Shown here in pieces: positions 10,044 through 19,981 of a stretch of DNA of 64,000 nucleotides. Both the position numbers and the translations under genes were made by a program. Each line of letters begins with the position of its first letter. Position 1 is the stretch's first letter. The notes beneath the pieces were generated by a model. It worked only from the letters and a program-made list of their open reading frames with translations, ran no database searches and was not told where the DNA came from. This DNA is from Francisella frigiditurris (GTDB lineage: Bacteria > Pseudomonadota > Gammaproteobacteria > Francisellales > Francisellaceae), in contig NZ_CP009654.1 of the NCBI RefSeq assembly GCF_001880225.1, positions 1,488,001-1,552,000 of the forward strand. The letters run 5' to 3'.

Positions 10044-10757
10044 CTATTCTTCGAACCAAATAAAACTAGCTAAACGACCTGTGACATTATCTCTACGGAA
10101 AGAATAAAGTCTCTTATCACTATATGTACATAATCCTGAATCTATGACATCTAAACAGTGATTTTTCATTAAAATATCTTTAGCGACAAGCTTCATATCA
10201 AATAAGTATTTATTATTGCCAATAGCCTTAAATGCATATTTATAATCTTCATGCTTATCAACATATATATCATAAACATCTTGACCAACTTCAAAATACT
10301 TATTAGTAATACATGGGCCAAGCCATGCAACTAAATCATATCCGACAAATTCTTTTAGAGTCGCTTCTAAAACTCCATTTGCTAGCCCTCGCCAGCCTGC
10401 ATGTACTGCAGCAACTTTAGATCTTTTCTTATCAAACAATAAAACTGGTAAACAATCCGCAGTTAATGCAATACAAACCTGATTTGGCTTATCTGTATAA
10501 ATAGCATCACTAGGCTCAGCGTTATAAATATCAAAGTATGAAACTATATTTGTATGCTGTTGATTAAGCCATTTGATATCTAACTTATTAAAGTATGATG
10601 AAAAAAGCTGACGATTATCTTTTACAGCTTTAGGGTCATCTCCAACTTGCTCTGATAAGTTAAATTTTGCAAAAGCTTCTCTACTGAAGCCCTGAGTATT
10701 AGTTGTATATCCTAATCTTATTTTAGGAAAATGAGTACTTACAAAAATTACTGACAT
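10044..10757 (-). CDS. pgeF: Purine nucleoside phosphorylase/laccase-domain protein YfiH
   Basis: A 237-residue protein of the Cu-oxidase_4 (YfiH/PgeF) family. The zinc site residues His68, Cys102 (TADCLPVLL) and His119 ([10 protein letters not shown]) are all present, as is the C-terminal YSFRRD-x-TGR-ASFIW block. Family members have been assigned peptidoglycan editing (removal of incorrectly built cell-wall precursors) and purine nucleoside phosphorylase/adenosine deaminase activity. The start overlaps the 3' end of ispG by 10 bases, implying co-translation. Confidence 0.9.
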   Translation of the reverse strand: MSVIFVSTHFPKIRLGYTTNTQGFSREAFAKFNLSEQVGDDPKAVKDNRQLFSSYFNKLDIKWLNQQHTNIVSYFDIYNAEPSDAIYTDKPNQVCIALTADCLPVLLFDKKRSKVAAVHAGWRGLANGVLEATLKEFVGYDLVAWLGPCITNKYFEVGQDVYDIYVDKHEDYKYAFKAIGNNKYLFDMKLVAKDILMKNHCLDVIDSGLCTYSDKRLYSFRRDNVTGRLASFIWFEE

Positions 10758-11959
10758 TGACCACCATACTTATTTTTTACATAGTTTTCTACAATTTCTA
10801 TAAACTCTTTAGAGATATTATCTCCTCTTAAAGTATAAACTTTTTTTCCATCTATAAATACTGGTGCTACAGGAGACTCACCGCTTCCCGGTAAACTGAT
10901 TCCTATATCTGCATTTTTTGACTCGCCAGGACCATTTACCACACAGCCCATCACAGCGACTTTAAGCTTCTCAACACCTTTATAAACATCTTTCCATTCA
11001 TGCATTTTTGTATCAAGATGATCTTTTACTTCACTAGTTAAAACTCTAAAAAAGGAGCTTGTAGTACGACCGCATCCAGGACATGATGTCACACTTGGTG
11101 TAAAAGTTCTTAAGCCTAAATTCTGTAATATTTCTCTACAAACCCTTACTTCTTCAGTTCTTGGAGCATTTGGGGCTGGAGTTAAAGAAACTCTTATAGT
11201 ATTTCCTATACCCTGCTGTAATAATATTCCTAAGCTTACCGCACTAGCTACTATTCCTTTAGTACCCATACCTGCTTCTGTTAAGCCAAGATGTAAAGCA
11301 TAATCACACTGTTTAGCAAGCTGTTGGTATACTGCTACAAGATCTTGTACCTCACTAACTTTACAAGAAATAATAATCTTATCTTTTGCTAAACCCAAAT
11401 CTTCTGCATATTTAGCACTTTCTAAAGCTGAAGTTATAAGCGCCTTATGCATAACCTCTCTGAGTGGTAATGGATTTTCCTTAGCGACATTCTCATCTAT
11501 TAATTTTGCTAAAAGTGCTTGATCTAAGCTTCCCCAGTTAACACCTATTCTTACTGGCTTATCATTCTTAATTGCTATCTCTATTATTTGAGCAAACTGA
11601 GTATCTTTCTTTTTTCCAAAACCTACATTACCTGGATTTATTCTATACTTCGCAAGTGCTGTAGCACATTCTGGATATTTAGTAAGTAAAGTGTGTCCAT
11701 TATAGTGAAAATCTCCAACTAAAGGCACAAAACAGCCAACTTGCTCAAGCCTTTGTTTTATTTCTGGTACAGCACTCGCTGCCTCTTCATCATTAACAGT
11801 AATTCTTACAAGCTCACTTCCTGCTCTATGTAAAGCTAAAATCTGTTGAACTGTTTTTTCAATATCTGCAGTATATGTATCCGTCATTGATTGGACAACT
11901 ACAGGGTTTTCACCACCTATTAATACATCGCCTACTTTTACGACATTCGTTTTATACAT
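10748..11959 (-). CDS. ispG: 4-hydroxy-3-methylbut-2-enyl diphosphate synthase
   Basis: A 403-residue [4Fe-4S] enzyme of the non-mevalonate isoprenoid pathway that converts MEcPP to HMBPP. The N-terminal TIM barrel starts with [10 protein letters not shown]. The cluster ligands are Cys293 and Cys296 (TSCPGCGRT), Cys339 and Glu346 ([10 protein letters not shown]), all in place. It is the first gene of a five-gene minus-strand run with pgeF, an Xaa-Pro peptidase, a NUC1 nuclease and a pentapeptide-like membrane protein. Nothing in the other members suggests a common pathway. Confidence 0.97.
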   Translation of the reverse strand: MYKTNVVKVGDVLIGGENPVVVQSMTDTYTADIEKTVQQILALHRAGSELVRITVNDEEAASAVPEIKQRLEQVGCFVPLVGDFHYNGHTLLTKYPECATALAKYRINPGNVGFGKKKDTQFAQIIEIAIKNDKPVRIGVNWGSLDQALLAKLIDENVAKENPLPLREVMHKALITSALESAKYAEDLGLAKDKIIISCKVSEVQDLVAVYQQLAKQCDYALHLGLTEAGMGTKGIVASAVSLGILLQQGIGNTIRVSLTPAPNAPRTEEVRVCREILQNLGLRTFTPSVTSCPGCGRTTSSFFRVLTSEVKDHLDTKMHEWKDVYKGVEKLKVAVMGCVVNGPGESKNADIGISLPGSGESPVAPVFIDGKKVYTLRGDNISKEFIEIVENYVKNKYGGQCQ

Positions 11960-12051
11960 AAAGCTACTACCAGCCTCTTCTTTTTTTGAAAAATAAACCT
12001 AAATATATATAATCATTATAACATCATAGCTATTATTTTAAGAGGTTTTAG

Positions 12052-12798
12052 ATGAACTTTAGAGAGCTAGAAAGTTTTCTAAATAAATATCTAGAAATAG
12101 ATTTATTTAAAGACTACTGTCCAAATGGTTTACAAGTTCAAGGAAATCGAGATATAAAAAAGATTGTAACGGGTGTTACAGCTTGTGAAGCTCTTATAGA
12201 TAAAGCTATAAAAAATAATGCTGATGCCATAATAGTTCATCATGGCTACTTTTGGAAAGGTGAGTCATACCCTATTATAGGCATGAAATATAATCGAATA
12301 TCTAAACTCATCAATAATGGAATACATCTATTTGCTTATCACTTACCTTTAGATGGACATAAAGAAGTTGGCAATAACATACTAATAGCTAAAAAATTAG
12401 GTCTTGAGAATATAGAGTTTTTTTCTACTGGAAACTCTCCTGATATTTCTGTTATTGGCGACTGTAATTTAAATATAGAAGAATTAGAAAAGTTAATTTC
12501 TAATAAACTAAATAGAACTCCTACTATTATAAAAGTAAATTCAAAAAGCAACAAGATTGCTATTTGCACAGGAGGAGCTCAAGACTTTATAGAGTATGCT
12601 TATGAAGCTGGAGCAGATACCTTTATTTCTGGAGAAATCTCTGAAAGAACTACCCATTCTGCTAGAGAATTAGGCATAAACTATATTGCCGCTGGCCATC
12701 ATGCCACAGAAAAGGAAGGTGTTAGAGCTTTAGGAAATTTATTAGCTCAAAAATTTAATTTAGAAAATATTTTTATTGATATTGATAACCCTGCATAG
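12052..12798 (+). CDS. Nif3-like dinuclear metal-centre protein (DUF34)
   Basis: A 248-residue member of the NIF3/YbgI family, which forms a hexameric toroid with a dinuclear metal site. Visible ligands are VHHGYFW (His63, His64), YHLPLDGHK near residue 100, and GHHATEKEGV near residue 220. E. coli YbgI has been linked to GTP cyclohydrolase type I activity and to metal insertion, but the role is unsettled. The start has an AGAGG site 7 bases upstream. The gene after it follows by 8 bases. Confidence 0.9.
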   Translation: MNFRELESFLNKYLEIDLFKDYCPNGLQVQGNRDIKKIVTGVTACEALIDKAIKNNADAIIVHHGYFWKGESYPIIGMKYNRISKLINNGIHLFAYHLPLDGHKEVGNNILIAKKLGLENIEFFSTGNSPDISVIGDCNLNIEELEKLISNKLNRTPTIIKVNSKSNKIAICTGGAQDFIEYAYEAGADTFISGEISERTTHSARELGINYIAAGHHATEKEGVRALGNLLAQKFNLENIFIDIDNPA

Positions 12799-12806
12799 GT
12801 AAAAAT

Positions 12807-13502
12807 ATGGAAGCTTTAAAATACTCTTTAAAACTATTATTAAATATCTTTTTGACATTTATAGTATTTCGTAGAGAAAGATCTACTCCCGCAATGCGTA
12901 GATTTTGTTTTTTACTGACCGCTATAATTATTACTATTGGTTCCTTATATGTATATTCCACACCATTATTTACTACTAGCACTACCGCTTTAGCTATATT
13001 AGTAATTATTGCCTTCTATTTTGCCTTAAGCTTTAGACTTCTTATATTAACAGTGATTCTTACTGTTTGTCTTAGCATGCCAGGAATATACTATGTGGTC
13101 ACTGACTCTGATGAAGTTAAAACAGAACTATCTATGCTTAGCACCTATGGCTCTATTATAAGAGGGACTTTTGATAGTACAACAGACTTCTCAAGTGAAA
13201 CTTTACAAACTATTGGAGATGCTTTTGATAATGACTCTATTAGAGACTTTTTCTTAAATATGAGTAATAGTGTTAAAGAAGCAAAAGCATCTGGACAACA
13301 GAGTGATACTTATAACTATACAAAAATTTTACAGAAAAATTTAATCATGATGTTAATCGTCTTTTCAGTTTTATTATCTGCACTAACATCTTATATTTGC
13401 GTGATCTTTTCTCACTTAGAATATAATAGATACTTAAAAATACGTGACCTAGACACTCTAAATAGAAATAATAAAAATATTGCTACTTCTAAAACTAGCT
13501 AA
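12807..13502 (+). CDS. Hypothetical membrane protein (231 aa)
   Basis: I do not recognise a family. The sequence shows a positively charged N-terminus, three hydrophobic segments at about 30-50, 55-75 and 75-97, a polar Ser/Thr/Asp-rich stretch from about 98 to 172 that is probably periplasmic, one more transmembrane helix at 175-198 and a basic, Asn-rich tail. It is 8 bases downstream of the Nif3-like gene and its last codons overlap the convergent sugar transporter gene by 4 bases. Confidence 0.7.
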   Translation: MEALKYSLKLLLNIFLTFIVFRRERSTPAMRRFCFLLTAIIITIGSLYVYSTPLFTTSTTALAILVIIAFYFALSFRLLILTVILTVCLSMPGIYYVVTDSDEVKTELSMLSTYGSIIRGTFDSTTDFSSETLQTIGDAFDNDSIRDFFLNMSNSVKEAKASGQQSDTYNYTKILQKNLIMMLIVFSVLLSALTSYICVIFSHLEYNRYLKIRDLDTLNRNNKNIATSKTS

Positions 13503-14881
13503 TCCTTTTTAACAAAACCTTGCTCAATCTCTTCTAATGATAAACCATTTGTTTTCGGCACAAACTTAAATGCTATGAAACTATACACTAGCGTACATAC
13601 GCCACATATACCAAGAATAACACCATAATTACCATTAAAGTGTTTAGTAATTGGCATTACTGATGAAGCTAGAATTGCAGAAGCCATACTATTTAAAAAC
13701 AATGCTACAGCTAAGCCTTTACTTCTTATATTTGTAGGTAGAAGCTCTGACATAATAACCCATATATAAGCTCCAGGTCCAATAGCGAAGAAGAATATAT
13801 ATAATATAAAGCCTATAAGTAAAACTATACCTTTTGCTGAAGTATCTGGCATAGTATACATAAGAATAGATAATGTAAGTAGAACTATAGAAACCATAAG
13901 TGTTCCGAAAGTTATAACGAACTTTCTCTCAATCTTATCAGCTATTAGTACGGCTATAATAGTTGTAGCAAAGTTAAGGCCTGTTATCGCAACACCACCG
14001 ACAACAGCAGCATACACAGACCCTAAACCTGTCTCTTTTAACATTGTTGGTGCATATTGTAAGATACTATTTATTCCTGTCATCTGAGCTAAAATTGCTA
14101 CTGAAAATACTATTAACATTGGTAATAAATAATGTTTTTTTGTAAGACTTGATATCAAACTTCCTTCATTTCTAGTTTTTTCAATTAGAGCCTTAACTTC
14201 TAGCATTTGTAGTTTTGTTGCATCTGCACCTATAGTCTTGATAAGTATTTTTTCTGCTTCTTCCTCTCTATTCTTCATAATCAACCATCTAGGAGACTTA
14301 ATTAGGAAGAAACCGCCTATAAATACAATCAAACCAGGAATTATAGCTGTAAGAAACATATGTCTCCAATCACCAATCTCTAAACCTGTGATAGGATCTT
14401 TTGATATAAAGAGTAAGCTTATAGCTACAGATATCAATATTCCTGCGGTCAAAAACAGCTGAAAACATGTAACAGCTAAACCTCTAATTTTACTAGGAAC
14501 AGATTCTGTCAGATATAATGGAACAGTTATAGATATAAAACCAACAGCTATACCCTGAATTAGTCTTGAAAATAGAAGGAAGTTATAGCTTTCAGAAAAA
14601 TAAATCATAAAAACGGATACTGTGAATATTAAACCAGAGGCTGTAATGATATTTCTTCTCCCAAATAAATCAGCTAAAATACCACCAATAAGAATTGCAA
14701 AGGCTCCTCCATATAAAACAGAACCTCCCAAGAACGACTCTTGTGCGGCAGTCATGCCTAATTCAGATTTAATAAAAGGTAAAGCACCTCCTATTATACC
14801 TATATCATAACCATACAACATTCCTCCCATTGCTGATAAAAAGACTATCAAGAAAATTCTTAGCTTATTTACCTCTGTCAT
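13499..14881 (-). CDS. MFS sugar:proton symporter (SP family)
   Basis: A 460-residue, 12-helix transporter of the sugar porter family (XylE/GalP-like). Signatures in order: YDIGIIGGALPFI in helix 1, DLFGRRNI in the 2-3 loop, RLIQGIAVG and PLYLTESVPSKIRG after helix 4, KSPRWLI at the central loop, QMTGINSILQYAP in helix 7 and a helix 10 region rich in Gly/Ala. It sits in the inner membrane and imports a hexose, pentose or amino sugar. The upstream gene on the same strand is an amino-sugar isomerase-like protein 13 bases away, so the substrate may be an amino sugar. Confidence 0.88.
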   Translation of the reverse strand: MTEVNKLRIFLIVFLSAMGGMLYGYDIGIIGGALPFIKSELGMTAAQESFLGGSVLYGGAFAILIGGILADLFGRRNIITASGLIFTVSVFMIYFSESYNFLLFSRLIQGIAVGFISITVPLYLTESVPSKIRGLAVTCFQLFLTAGILISVAISLLFISKDPITGLEIGDWRHMFLTAIIPGLIVFIGGFFLIKSPRWLIMKNREEEAEKILIKTIGADATKLQMLEVKALIEKTRNEGSLISSLTKKHYLLPMLIVFSVAILAQMTGINSILQYAPTMLKETGLGSVYAAVVGGVAITGLNFATTIIAVLIADKIERKFVITFGTLMVSIVLLTLSILMYTMPDTSAKGIVLLIGFILYIFFFAIGPGAYIWVIMSELLPTNIRSKGLAVALFLNSMASAILASSVMPITKHFNGNYGVILGICGVCTLVYSFIAFKFVPKTNGLSLEEIEQGFVKKD

Positions 14882-14894
14882 TTTACGATCCTTA

Positions 14895-15935
14895 TTAGAT
14901 AGTTTCTGTAACTTTTTTTAGATTAATAGGTGCGTCAGGATTATTACCTAGCTTAATAGCTAGATTATTAACCATTAAATAGAATTTCTGAATTATAATG
15001 ATTGGCTCTAAGATTGGATGCGTTTTTATGTTTATATCTAAAAACAAATCTTTTCTTACATCATTCTCTATATTTTCTGAGCCAACAAATATAGTATCGA
15101 CATCAAGATCGGCTACTCTATTAGCTACACCAATAGTGCCCTCTAAGCTTTTATCATTTTGAGAAATTATAAAAGAAGCAAAATCAGAACTCATCAGAGC
15201 AAATGGTCCATGTAACACTTCTGCTCCACTAAAAGCTTCTGCATGAATTCCACAAGTTTCTTTAAACTTAAGAGCCATTTCCTGTGCTATTGGATAGCCG
15301 AATCCTCTACCTATCACAAACATACTTTTATGTTTCTCTAATATAGATATTGCTTCATCCCATTTACTTTCTAAGCTTAGCTTTAAATTACTTGGTAATT
15401 TTTGTAATTCGAAGATTAAATAATCATCTTGCTTATATTCCGCAACAATATCCAATAAAGCCACTAACGACGTTATAAAACTTTTTGTAGCAGCTACTGC
15501 ATTTTCTTCATCTGCTCTTACCGGTAAAACTAAATCTGAAGCATTAGCTAAAGGAGAATCTTCTTTATTAACTATACTTAAAGTTAAACACCCTGCTTTC
15601 TTACAATTTTCTAATGCCAACTTTAAATCTGGACTACCACCAGATTGAGATATAGCTATAACTAAAGTTTCTTTATCTCCGATTTCTTTATCATAGATAG
15701 TTGAGATTGATGGTGGTAATGAAGCCACACTCCAGCCAAGCTCGATGTTAAATAAATATTTTGCAAAATTAGCAACACAGTCTGAACTTCCTCTAGCGAT
15801 AGTTATAACTCTTTTTATATTTCGTTGTTTAATTTGACTAACAATATTTTGAACTAATTTTTTATTTTGACTTAATTGATTTTCAACCTTTTCCCACGAG
15901 CTCTCTGCTTCATGCTGCATTATCGTTTTTTTCAT
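14895..15935 (-). CDS. SIS-domain amino-sugar deaminase/isomerase (NagB-II/AgaS-like)
   Basis: A 346-residue protein with two SIS domains (about 35-165 and 200-330) and no glutaminase domain. ARGSSD (47-52) and SQSGGSPD (96-103) form the phosphosugar site, and the segment AEAFSGAEVLHGP is typical of the GlmS isomerase half and of the alternative glucosamine-6-phosphate deaminase NagB-II. The probable reaction is deamination/isomerisation of glucosamine-6-phosphate to fructose-6-phosphate plus ammonia. It is co-oriented with a sugar transporter, which supports amino-sugar catabolism. A fructosamine deglycase (FrlB-like) is the alternative. Confidence 0.75.
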   Translation of the reverse strand: MKKTIMQHEAESSWEKVENQLSQNKKLVQNIVSQIKQRNIKRVITIARGSSDCVANFAKYLFNIELGWSVASLPPSISTIYDKEIGDKETLVIAISQSGGSPDLKLALENCKKAGCLTLSIVNKEDSPLANASDLVLPVRADEENAVAATKSFITSLVALLDIVAEYKQDDYLIFELQKLPSNLKLSLESKWDEAISILEKHKSMFVIGRGFGYPIAQEMALKFKETCGIHAEAFSGAEVLHGPFALMSSDFASFIISQNDKSLEGTIGVANRVADLDVDTIFVGSENIENDVRKDLFLDINIKTHPILEPIIIIQKFYLMVNNLAIKLGNNPDAPINLKKVTETI

Positions 15936-16092
15936 TTATTTTAAATACGTTATCCCTTCTTATATTTCATTATATCTAGCATTTTTATTATTTACATATG
16001 AAAAAATTCATTTCGCTAAAATTATAGCTAGAAAAGAACATTAAAAAATGTAGAATTAGAACAATCTCTTTACAATAAAATAAGGAAAACAA

Positions 16093-17361
16093 ATGCTTAT
16101 AGCTCTTTTAATAATACTGGCATTATTTGTTTACCTACATATTAAAGCTTATAGTTTTAACTTCAGAACAATACTAGCCCTTGTTGTAGGTATAACAATT
16201 GGTTTAATCTACAATTTATTAAATTGTGATAATAATCATTTTTCTCAATTAGTATCTATTATAGGTGATGGTTATATTTCTTTACTGAAAATGTTAATAA
16301 TACCTCTAGTATTAACATCAATTGTTCATTCTATTATAAATCTTAAAAACTATACTGGCTCATACATAATAAAAGTAGCATATAAAACTATAGGTATTCT
16401 CCTAATAATGACTGGGGTTAGTGCTATTATAGGTGCTTTAATCGCATTATCTATGCATACAGGCTTAGGTATAAATTTAAACAATGCAACACCAGATTCA
16501 AATCCTGAAACATCAACATTTGCTCAAACTATTTTAGGTTTTTTTCCTAGTAATATTAGTTCTGATATGACAAATAATAATGTTATGGCTGTTGTTATAT
16601 TCTCGATTCTTTTAGGCTTTGCAATTTTAAGAGCCTATAGAGAAAACCATGAGCTTGCTCAACCATTTATAACTTTCATTGATTCTCTATTTTTTGTTGT
16701 TAAAAAGCTAGCGAATATAATAATAGCTCTAACTCCTTATGGTGTACTTGCTCTTATGATAAAAATGGGTATAGGACAAAATAAAGAATGTGTAATGACT
16801 GTTATTTATTTTATCTTCACTATATATGTTGCTTTAATAATAGTATTAGCAATGCATATTATTCTATTACTTATTTTTAGAACAAATCTAAAAACTTTTT
16901 ACAAAAGTGTTTGGAATGCATTATTAGTTGCAGCCACAACTAGATCAAGTATGGGTACATTACCTTTATCAATTGAAGGACTACGTAAATTTGGAGTTTC
17001 AGAAACAGTTTCAACATTTGCTCCAACTATAGGTACGACCTTAGGTATGAATGGTTGTGCTGGTGTTTTTCCTGCAGCCTTGGCTATTATGGCAATGCAA
17101 ATAAGTGGTGTAGACATCACAATATCTACGATATTAATAATAGGATTTATCTGTATGCTAGCTTCTCTTGGCGTATCTGGAATTCCTGGAACAGCATTTG
17201 TCGCAGCTGGAGTAGTATTCTCATACTTCGGATTACCATGGGAGCTTATTGCAATAATAATAGGTGTAGATGCTATCGTTGATACATTTAGAACTCCAAT
17301 CAACATTCATGGAGTAATGACAACTGCTGTAATAGTTGATAAAACGACTAAACCAAACTAA
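16093..17361 (+). CDS. Dicarboxylate/amino acid:cation symporter, cystine type (TcyP-like)
   Basis: A 422-residue inner membrane carrier of the DAACS (SLC1-like) family. The order of features is two N-terminal helices, [13 protein letters not shown], a re-entrant serine-containing hairpin ([12 protein letters not shown]), the [15 protein letters not shown] helix 7 region, and [12 protein letters not shown] as hairpin 2. The overall shape matches the L-cystine transporters TcyP/YdjN more than glutamate carriers. The ATG has an AAGGA site. The 3' end overlaps the convergent truA gene by 14 bases. Confidence 0.8.
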   Translation: MLIALLIILALFVYLHIKAYSFNFRTILALVVGITIGLIYNLLNCDNNHFSQLVSIIGDGYISLLKMLIIPLVLTSIVHSIINLKNYTGSYIIKVAYKTIGILLIMTGVSAIIGALIALSMHTGLGINLNNATPDSNPETSTFAQTILGFFPSNISSDMTNNNVMAVVIFSILLGFAILRAYRENHELAQPFITFIDSLFFVVKKLANIIIALTPYGVLALMIKMGIGQNKECVMTVIYFIFTIYVALIIVLAMHIILLLIFRTNLKTFYKSVWNALLVAATTRSSMGTLPLSIEGLRKFGVSETVSTFAPTIGTTLGMNGCAGVFPAALAIMAMQISGVDITISTILIIGFICMLASLGVSGIPGTAFVAAGVVFSYFGLPWELIAIIIGVDAIVDTFRTPINIHGVMTTAVIVDKTTKPN

Positions 17362-18130
17362 AGAAATCTTTTACTCCTCTTTTAAAACTAAAATCTTCAT
17401 ATTCCACTCCAACAAAATACAACCCTTGTGGCTTGGCTGTTTCTGCAGCTAAACATCTATTTTTTGCATCTAAAACTTGTAGTATCCAAGCTGGCTCCTT
17501 CAGGCCTATGCCAACTTTTAAAAGAGACCCAATAAAATTTCTAATCATATGGTGTAAAAAAGCATTTCCAACAACTTCAAAAATTATAAAATTATTGTAC
17601 TTTGAAAATTTAGCTTCTTTCACATATCTAAATGGAGTATTAGACTGACATTGTGAAGATCTAAAAGAAGTAAAATCCAATTCTCCCACTAAGTATTGGG
17701 CAGCAACATTCATTTTATCTATGTCTAATGGCCTATTTTCCCATAAGACATGATTTTTAAAAATTGGTGAGCTTACTTTAGAGTTATAAATAACATAATT
17801 ATATGTTCTAGTTAATGCTGAAAATCTCGCATTAAACTCTAGATTAACTTCTATTATATCTATTACCTTAATATCTTCTGGTAATAAAGCATTCGCTCCT
17901 CTATAAAAAGCCTCTAATGTTCTATCACTATCAGAGAAAAAGTTAACTACTTGGGAAGTCGCATGCACTCCAGCATCTGTTCTTCCTGCACAAGTCACTT
18001 CTATATTATGATTTGCTACTTTACTTAAAGCTTTTTCTAGTTCTTCTTGTATACTGTTTGAATGAGTTTGCTTTTGCCAACCAGAATAATTTTTACCAAA
18101 ATATTCAACTTGTAATAAATAATTTTTCAT
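17348..18130 (-). CDS. truA: tRNA pseudouridine(38-40) synthase
   Basis: A 260-residue TruA of normal length. The catalytic Asp52 is in [11 protein letters not shown], and [19 protein letters not shown] and GLYFVGVEY are family blocks. It modifies U38-U40 in the anticodon arm of many tRNAs. It is the last gene of the long kdsC-led operon, 6 bases after the phosphorylase/esterase fusion. Confidence 0.96.
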   Translation of the reverse strand: MKNYLLQVEYFGKNYSGWQKQTHSNSIQEELEKALSKVANHNIEVTCAGRTDAGVHATSQVVNFFSDSDRTLEAFYRGANALLPEDIKVIDIIEVNLEFNARFSALTRTYNYVIYNSKVSSPIFKNHVLWENRPLDIDKMNVAAQYLVGELDFTSFRSSQCQSNTPFRYVKEAKFSKYNNFIIFEVVGNAFLHHMIRNFIGSLLKVGIGLKEPAWILQVLDAKNRCLAAETAKPQGLYFVGVEYEDFSFKRGVKDFFSLV

Positions 18131-18136
18131 ATTTTC

Positions 18137-19969
18137 TTATTTAAGAAATTTAACTATCCTGCTATGTAAAGTTTCCATCTCTTTTGGAATAAGCTTAGAA
18201 AAATTGATAAAACCATGAACTAAACTATCAAAATGATAATGTTGAACATCCACATCGTGTCTTATTAATTTTTCTGCAAATAATAACCCTTCATCTTTTA
18301 AAGGATCATATCCAGCAGTTACAACAAAGGTTCTTGGCATTCCTTCCAAATTTTTTATATAAAAAGGAGAAATTTCAGGAGATTGTCTATCAAAATCATT
18401 TGGTACATACAAGTCAGAATACCATTTAGTTTTTGCCGTAGTTAATATATATCCACTGGAAAAATCACTCAATGATTTAGTTGGTAAATGTGACAAATCA
18501 ACAGAAGGATATAAAAGAACATTATTTGCTATTTTAACTTTTTTATCTTTCAATAAATTATATGTTGCTAATATAGATAAATTAGCTCCTGCACTATCAC
18601 CCATTAGAGTTAAGCTTTCTTTACAGATTGCAAATTTTTTTGCATGTTTAGCTACATATTCTGAAACAAATTCTACATCATTTAACCCTGCTGGGAACTT
18701 ATGCTCAGGCGCTAGTCTATAATCTATAGAAAATACTACTCTATCTGTTGTTAATGAAAGCTTTCTACAAAAAGCATCAAATGAATCTAAAGTCCCTGAA
18801 ACAAAACCGCCTCCATGAGAAAAAATTATTGCTGCTGATTTTTGGTTTAGATTTGGGCTATATACTCTTACAGGAATTTTATGCCCATCATCATGTGTTA
18901 TTTCTATATCTTCAACTTTCGCAACACTTTCTTTTTCATAACTATATAAGCTAAGAGATGCTGCTGCCTTTCTAGTTAAATCTATATCTCGTAAGGTACC
19001 TTCCCTATCATATTTACTTATAAACATAAGTAAATCTTGTAATTTAGATGGAATAGTTTTAACCCCACCATATAAGTCAGGAACTTTTTTAAGCGTATCT
19101 TCTTCACGTACCCCATCAAGTTTAGAATTATCTCTAGATATGATTTGCAGCCAAGCTTTTTTATTTGGAGCTAAAGACTCTAAAGGTGTAGATAAATACC
19201 TAGCCATCCCAAGTTCATGACAGTCATTTTCAGCATAAAAGGATAGATTTTTAACTATCCATTTAACTACCATCTCAGCTTTTGTATTGTTAGTTTGCCT
19301 TATTTCTAAAACATTATACTCATTTCTAACATCATAAGACCAAGGCACATAATCAACTATAAAGTTACAACATATATAATTTAATCCCGCCTCTCTAGCT
19401 AAAGCAAACTCGGGAAATGCTGTCATACCAATAACACCACCTCCCATACTTTGAAAACATTTAGCATCTATAATAGTAGGAAACTGCGGTCCTTCAATAC
19501 AAACATAAGACTGTTTAAAGTGTATAGGAAAATCAAAAGCTTCTTTATTTGCTCTTATCTCTTCAGCAATACTTTCTGTTATTGGTTTTGATAAAGACAC
19601 ATAATTAAGCAAACCTTGATCACAAAAAGTAAACTCTCTTAAAGATTTAGTTCTATCTATGAACTGATAAGGAATAACCATATCGCCAGGCTTTAATTCT
19701 CCTCTTAAGCTTCTAACAGAAGAAAGAGCTATAACTGAAGTAGCACCATATTTTTTTAAAGCATAAATATTAGCTTTATAATTAATTTGGTGAGGTAAAA
19801 TATTTTCATCAAGCCCAGTCCTATTTAAAAACAAAGCCTCTTCACCACCTATCTTTATCTTAAATAACCCATTAGAACATAACCCAAAAGGAGTTTCTCT
19901 AGATAACTCTTCAATGATTTTAAATCCATCAAAATATTCAAATCCACTACTTCCAATTATTGCCCACAT
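18137..19969 (-). CDS. Fusion: MTAP-like nucleoside phosphorylase + HSL-type alpha/beta hydrolase
   Basis: A 610-residue two-domain protein. Residues 1-245 resemble S-methyl-5'-thioadenosine/purine nucleoside phosphorylases: IIGSSG (5-8, phosphate loop), LPHQINYKANIYALK (59-72), PYQFIDRTK (100-108), EGPQFPT (159-165), GMTAFPEFALAREAG (181-195). The base-recognition segment is VDYVPW where MTAP has TDYDxW, so the second Asp is lost. Residues 350-610 are an esterase of the hormone-sensitive-lipase family with HGGG (385-388), GDSAG (Ser459), Asp555 and His585, so its triad is intact. Residues 245-350 link them. It lies 12 bases after an FAH-family gene and 6 bases before truA. The joint function is unknown. 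Confidence 0.8.
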   Translation of the reverse strand: MWAIIGSSGFEYFDGFKIIEELSRETPFGLCSNGLFKIKIGGEEALFLNRTGLDENILPHQINYKANIYALKKYGATSVIALSSVRSLRGELKPGDMVIPYQFIDRTKSLREFTFCDQGLLNYVSLSKPITESIAEEIRANKEAFDFPIHFKQSYVCIEGPQFPTIIDAKCFQSMGGGVIGMTAFPEFALAREAGLNYICCNFIVDYVPWSYDVRNEYNVLEIRQTNNTKAEMVVKWIVKNLSFYAENDCHELGMARYLSTPLESLAPNKKAWLQIISRDNSKLDGVREEDTLKKVPDLYGGVKTIPSKLQDLLMFISKYDREGTLRDIDLTRKAAASLSLYSYEKESVAKVEDIEITHDDGHKIPVRVYSPNLNQKSAAIIFSHGGGFVSGTLDSFDAFCRKLSLTTDRVVFSIDYRLAPEHKFPAGLNDVEFVSEYVAKHAKKFAICKESLTLMGDSAGANLSILATYNLLKDKKVKIANNVLLYPSVDLSHLPTKSLSDFSSGYILTTAKTKWYSDLYVPNDFDRQSPEISPFYIKNLEGMPRTFVVTAGYDPLKDEGLLFAEKLIRHDVDVQHYHFDSLVHGFINFSKLIPKEMETLHSRIVKFLK

Positions 19970-19981
19970 ATATTTTACTGC

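Noticed and set aside
16899-17306. A 135-residue minus-strand frame rich in Ile, Pro and Ala
   Set aside because: It is antisense to the conserved helix 7/hairpin 2 region of the symporter; its composition is what the reverse of membrane-helix codons gives.
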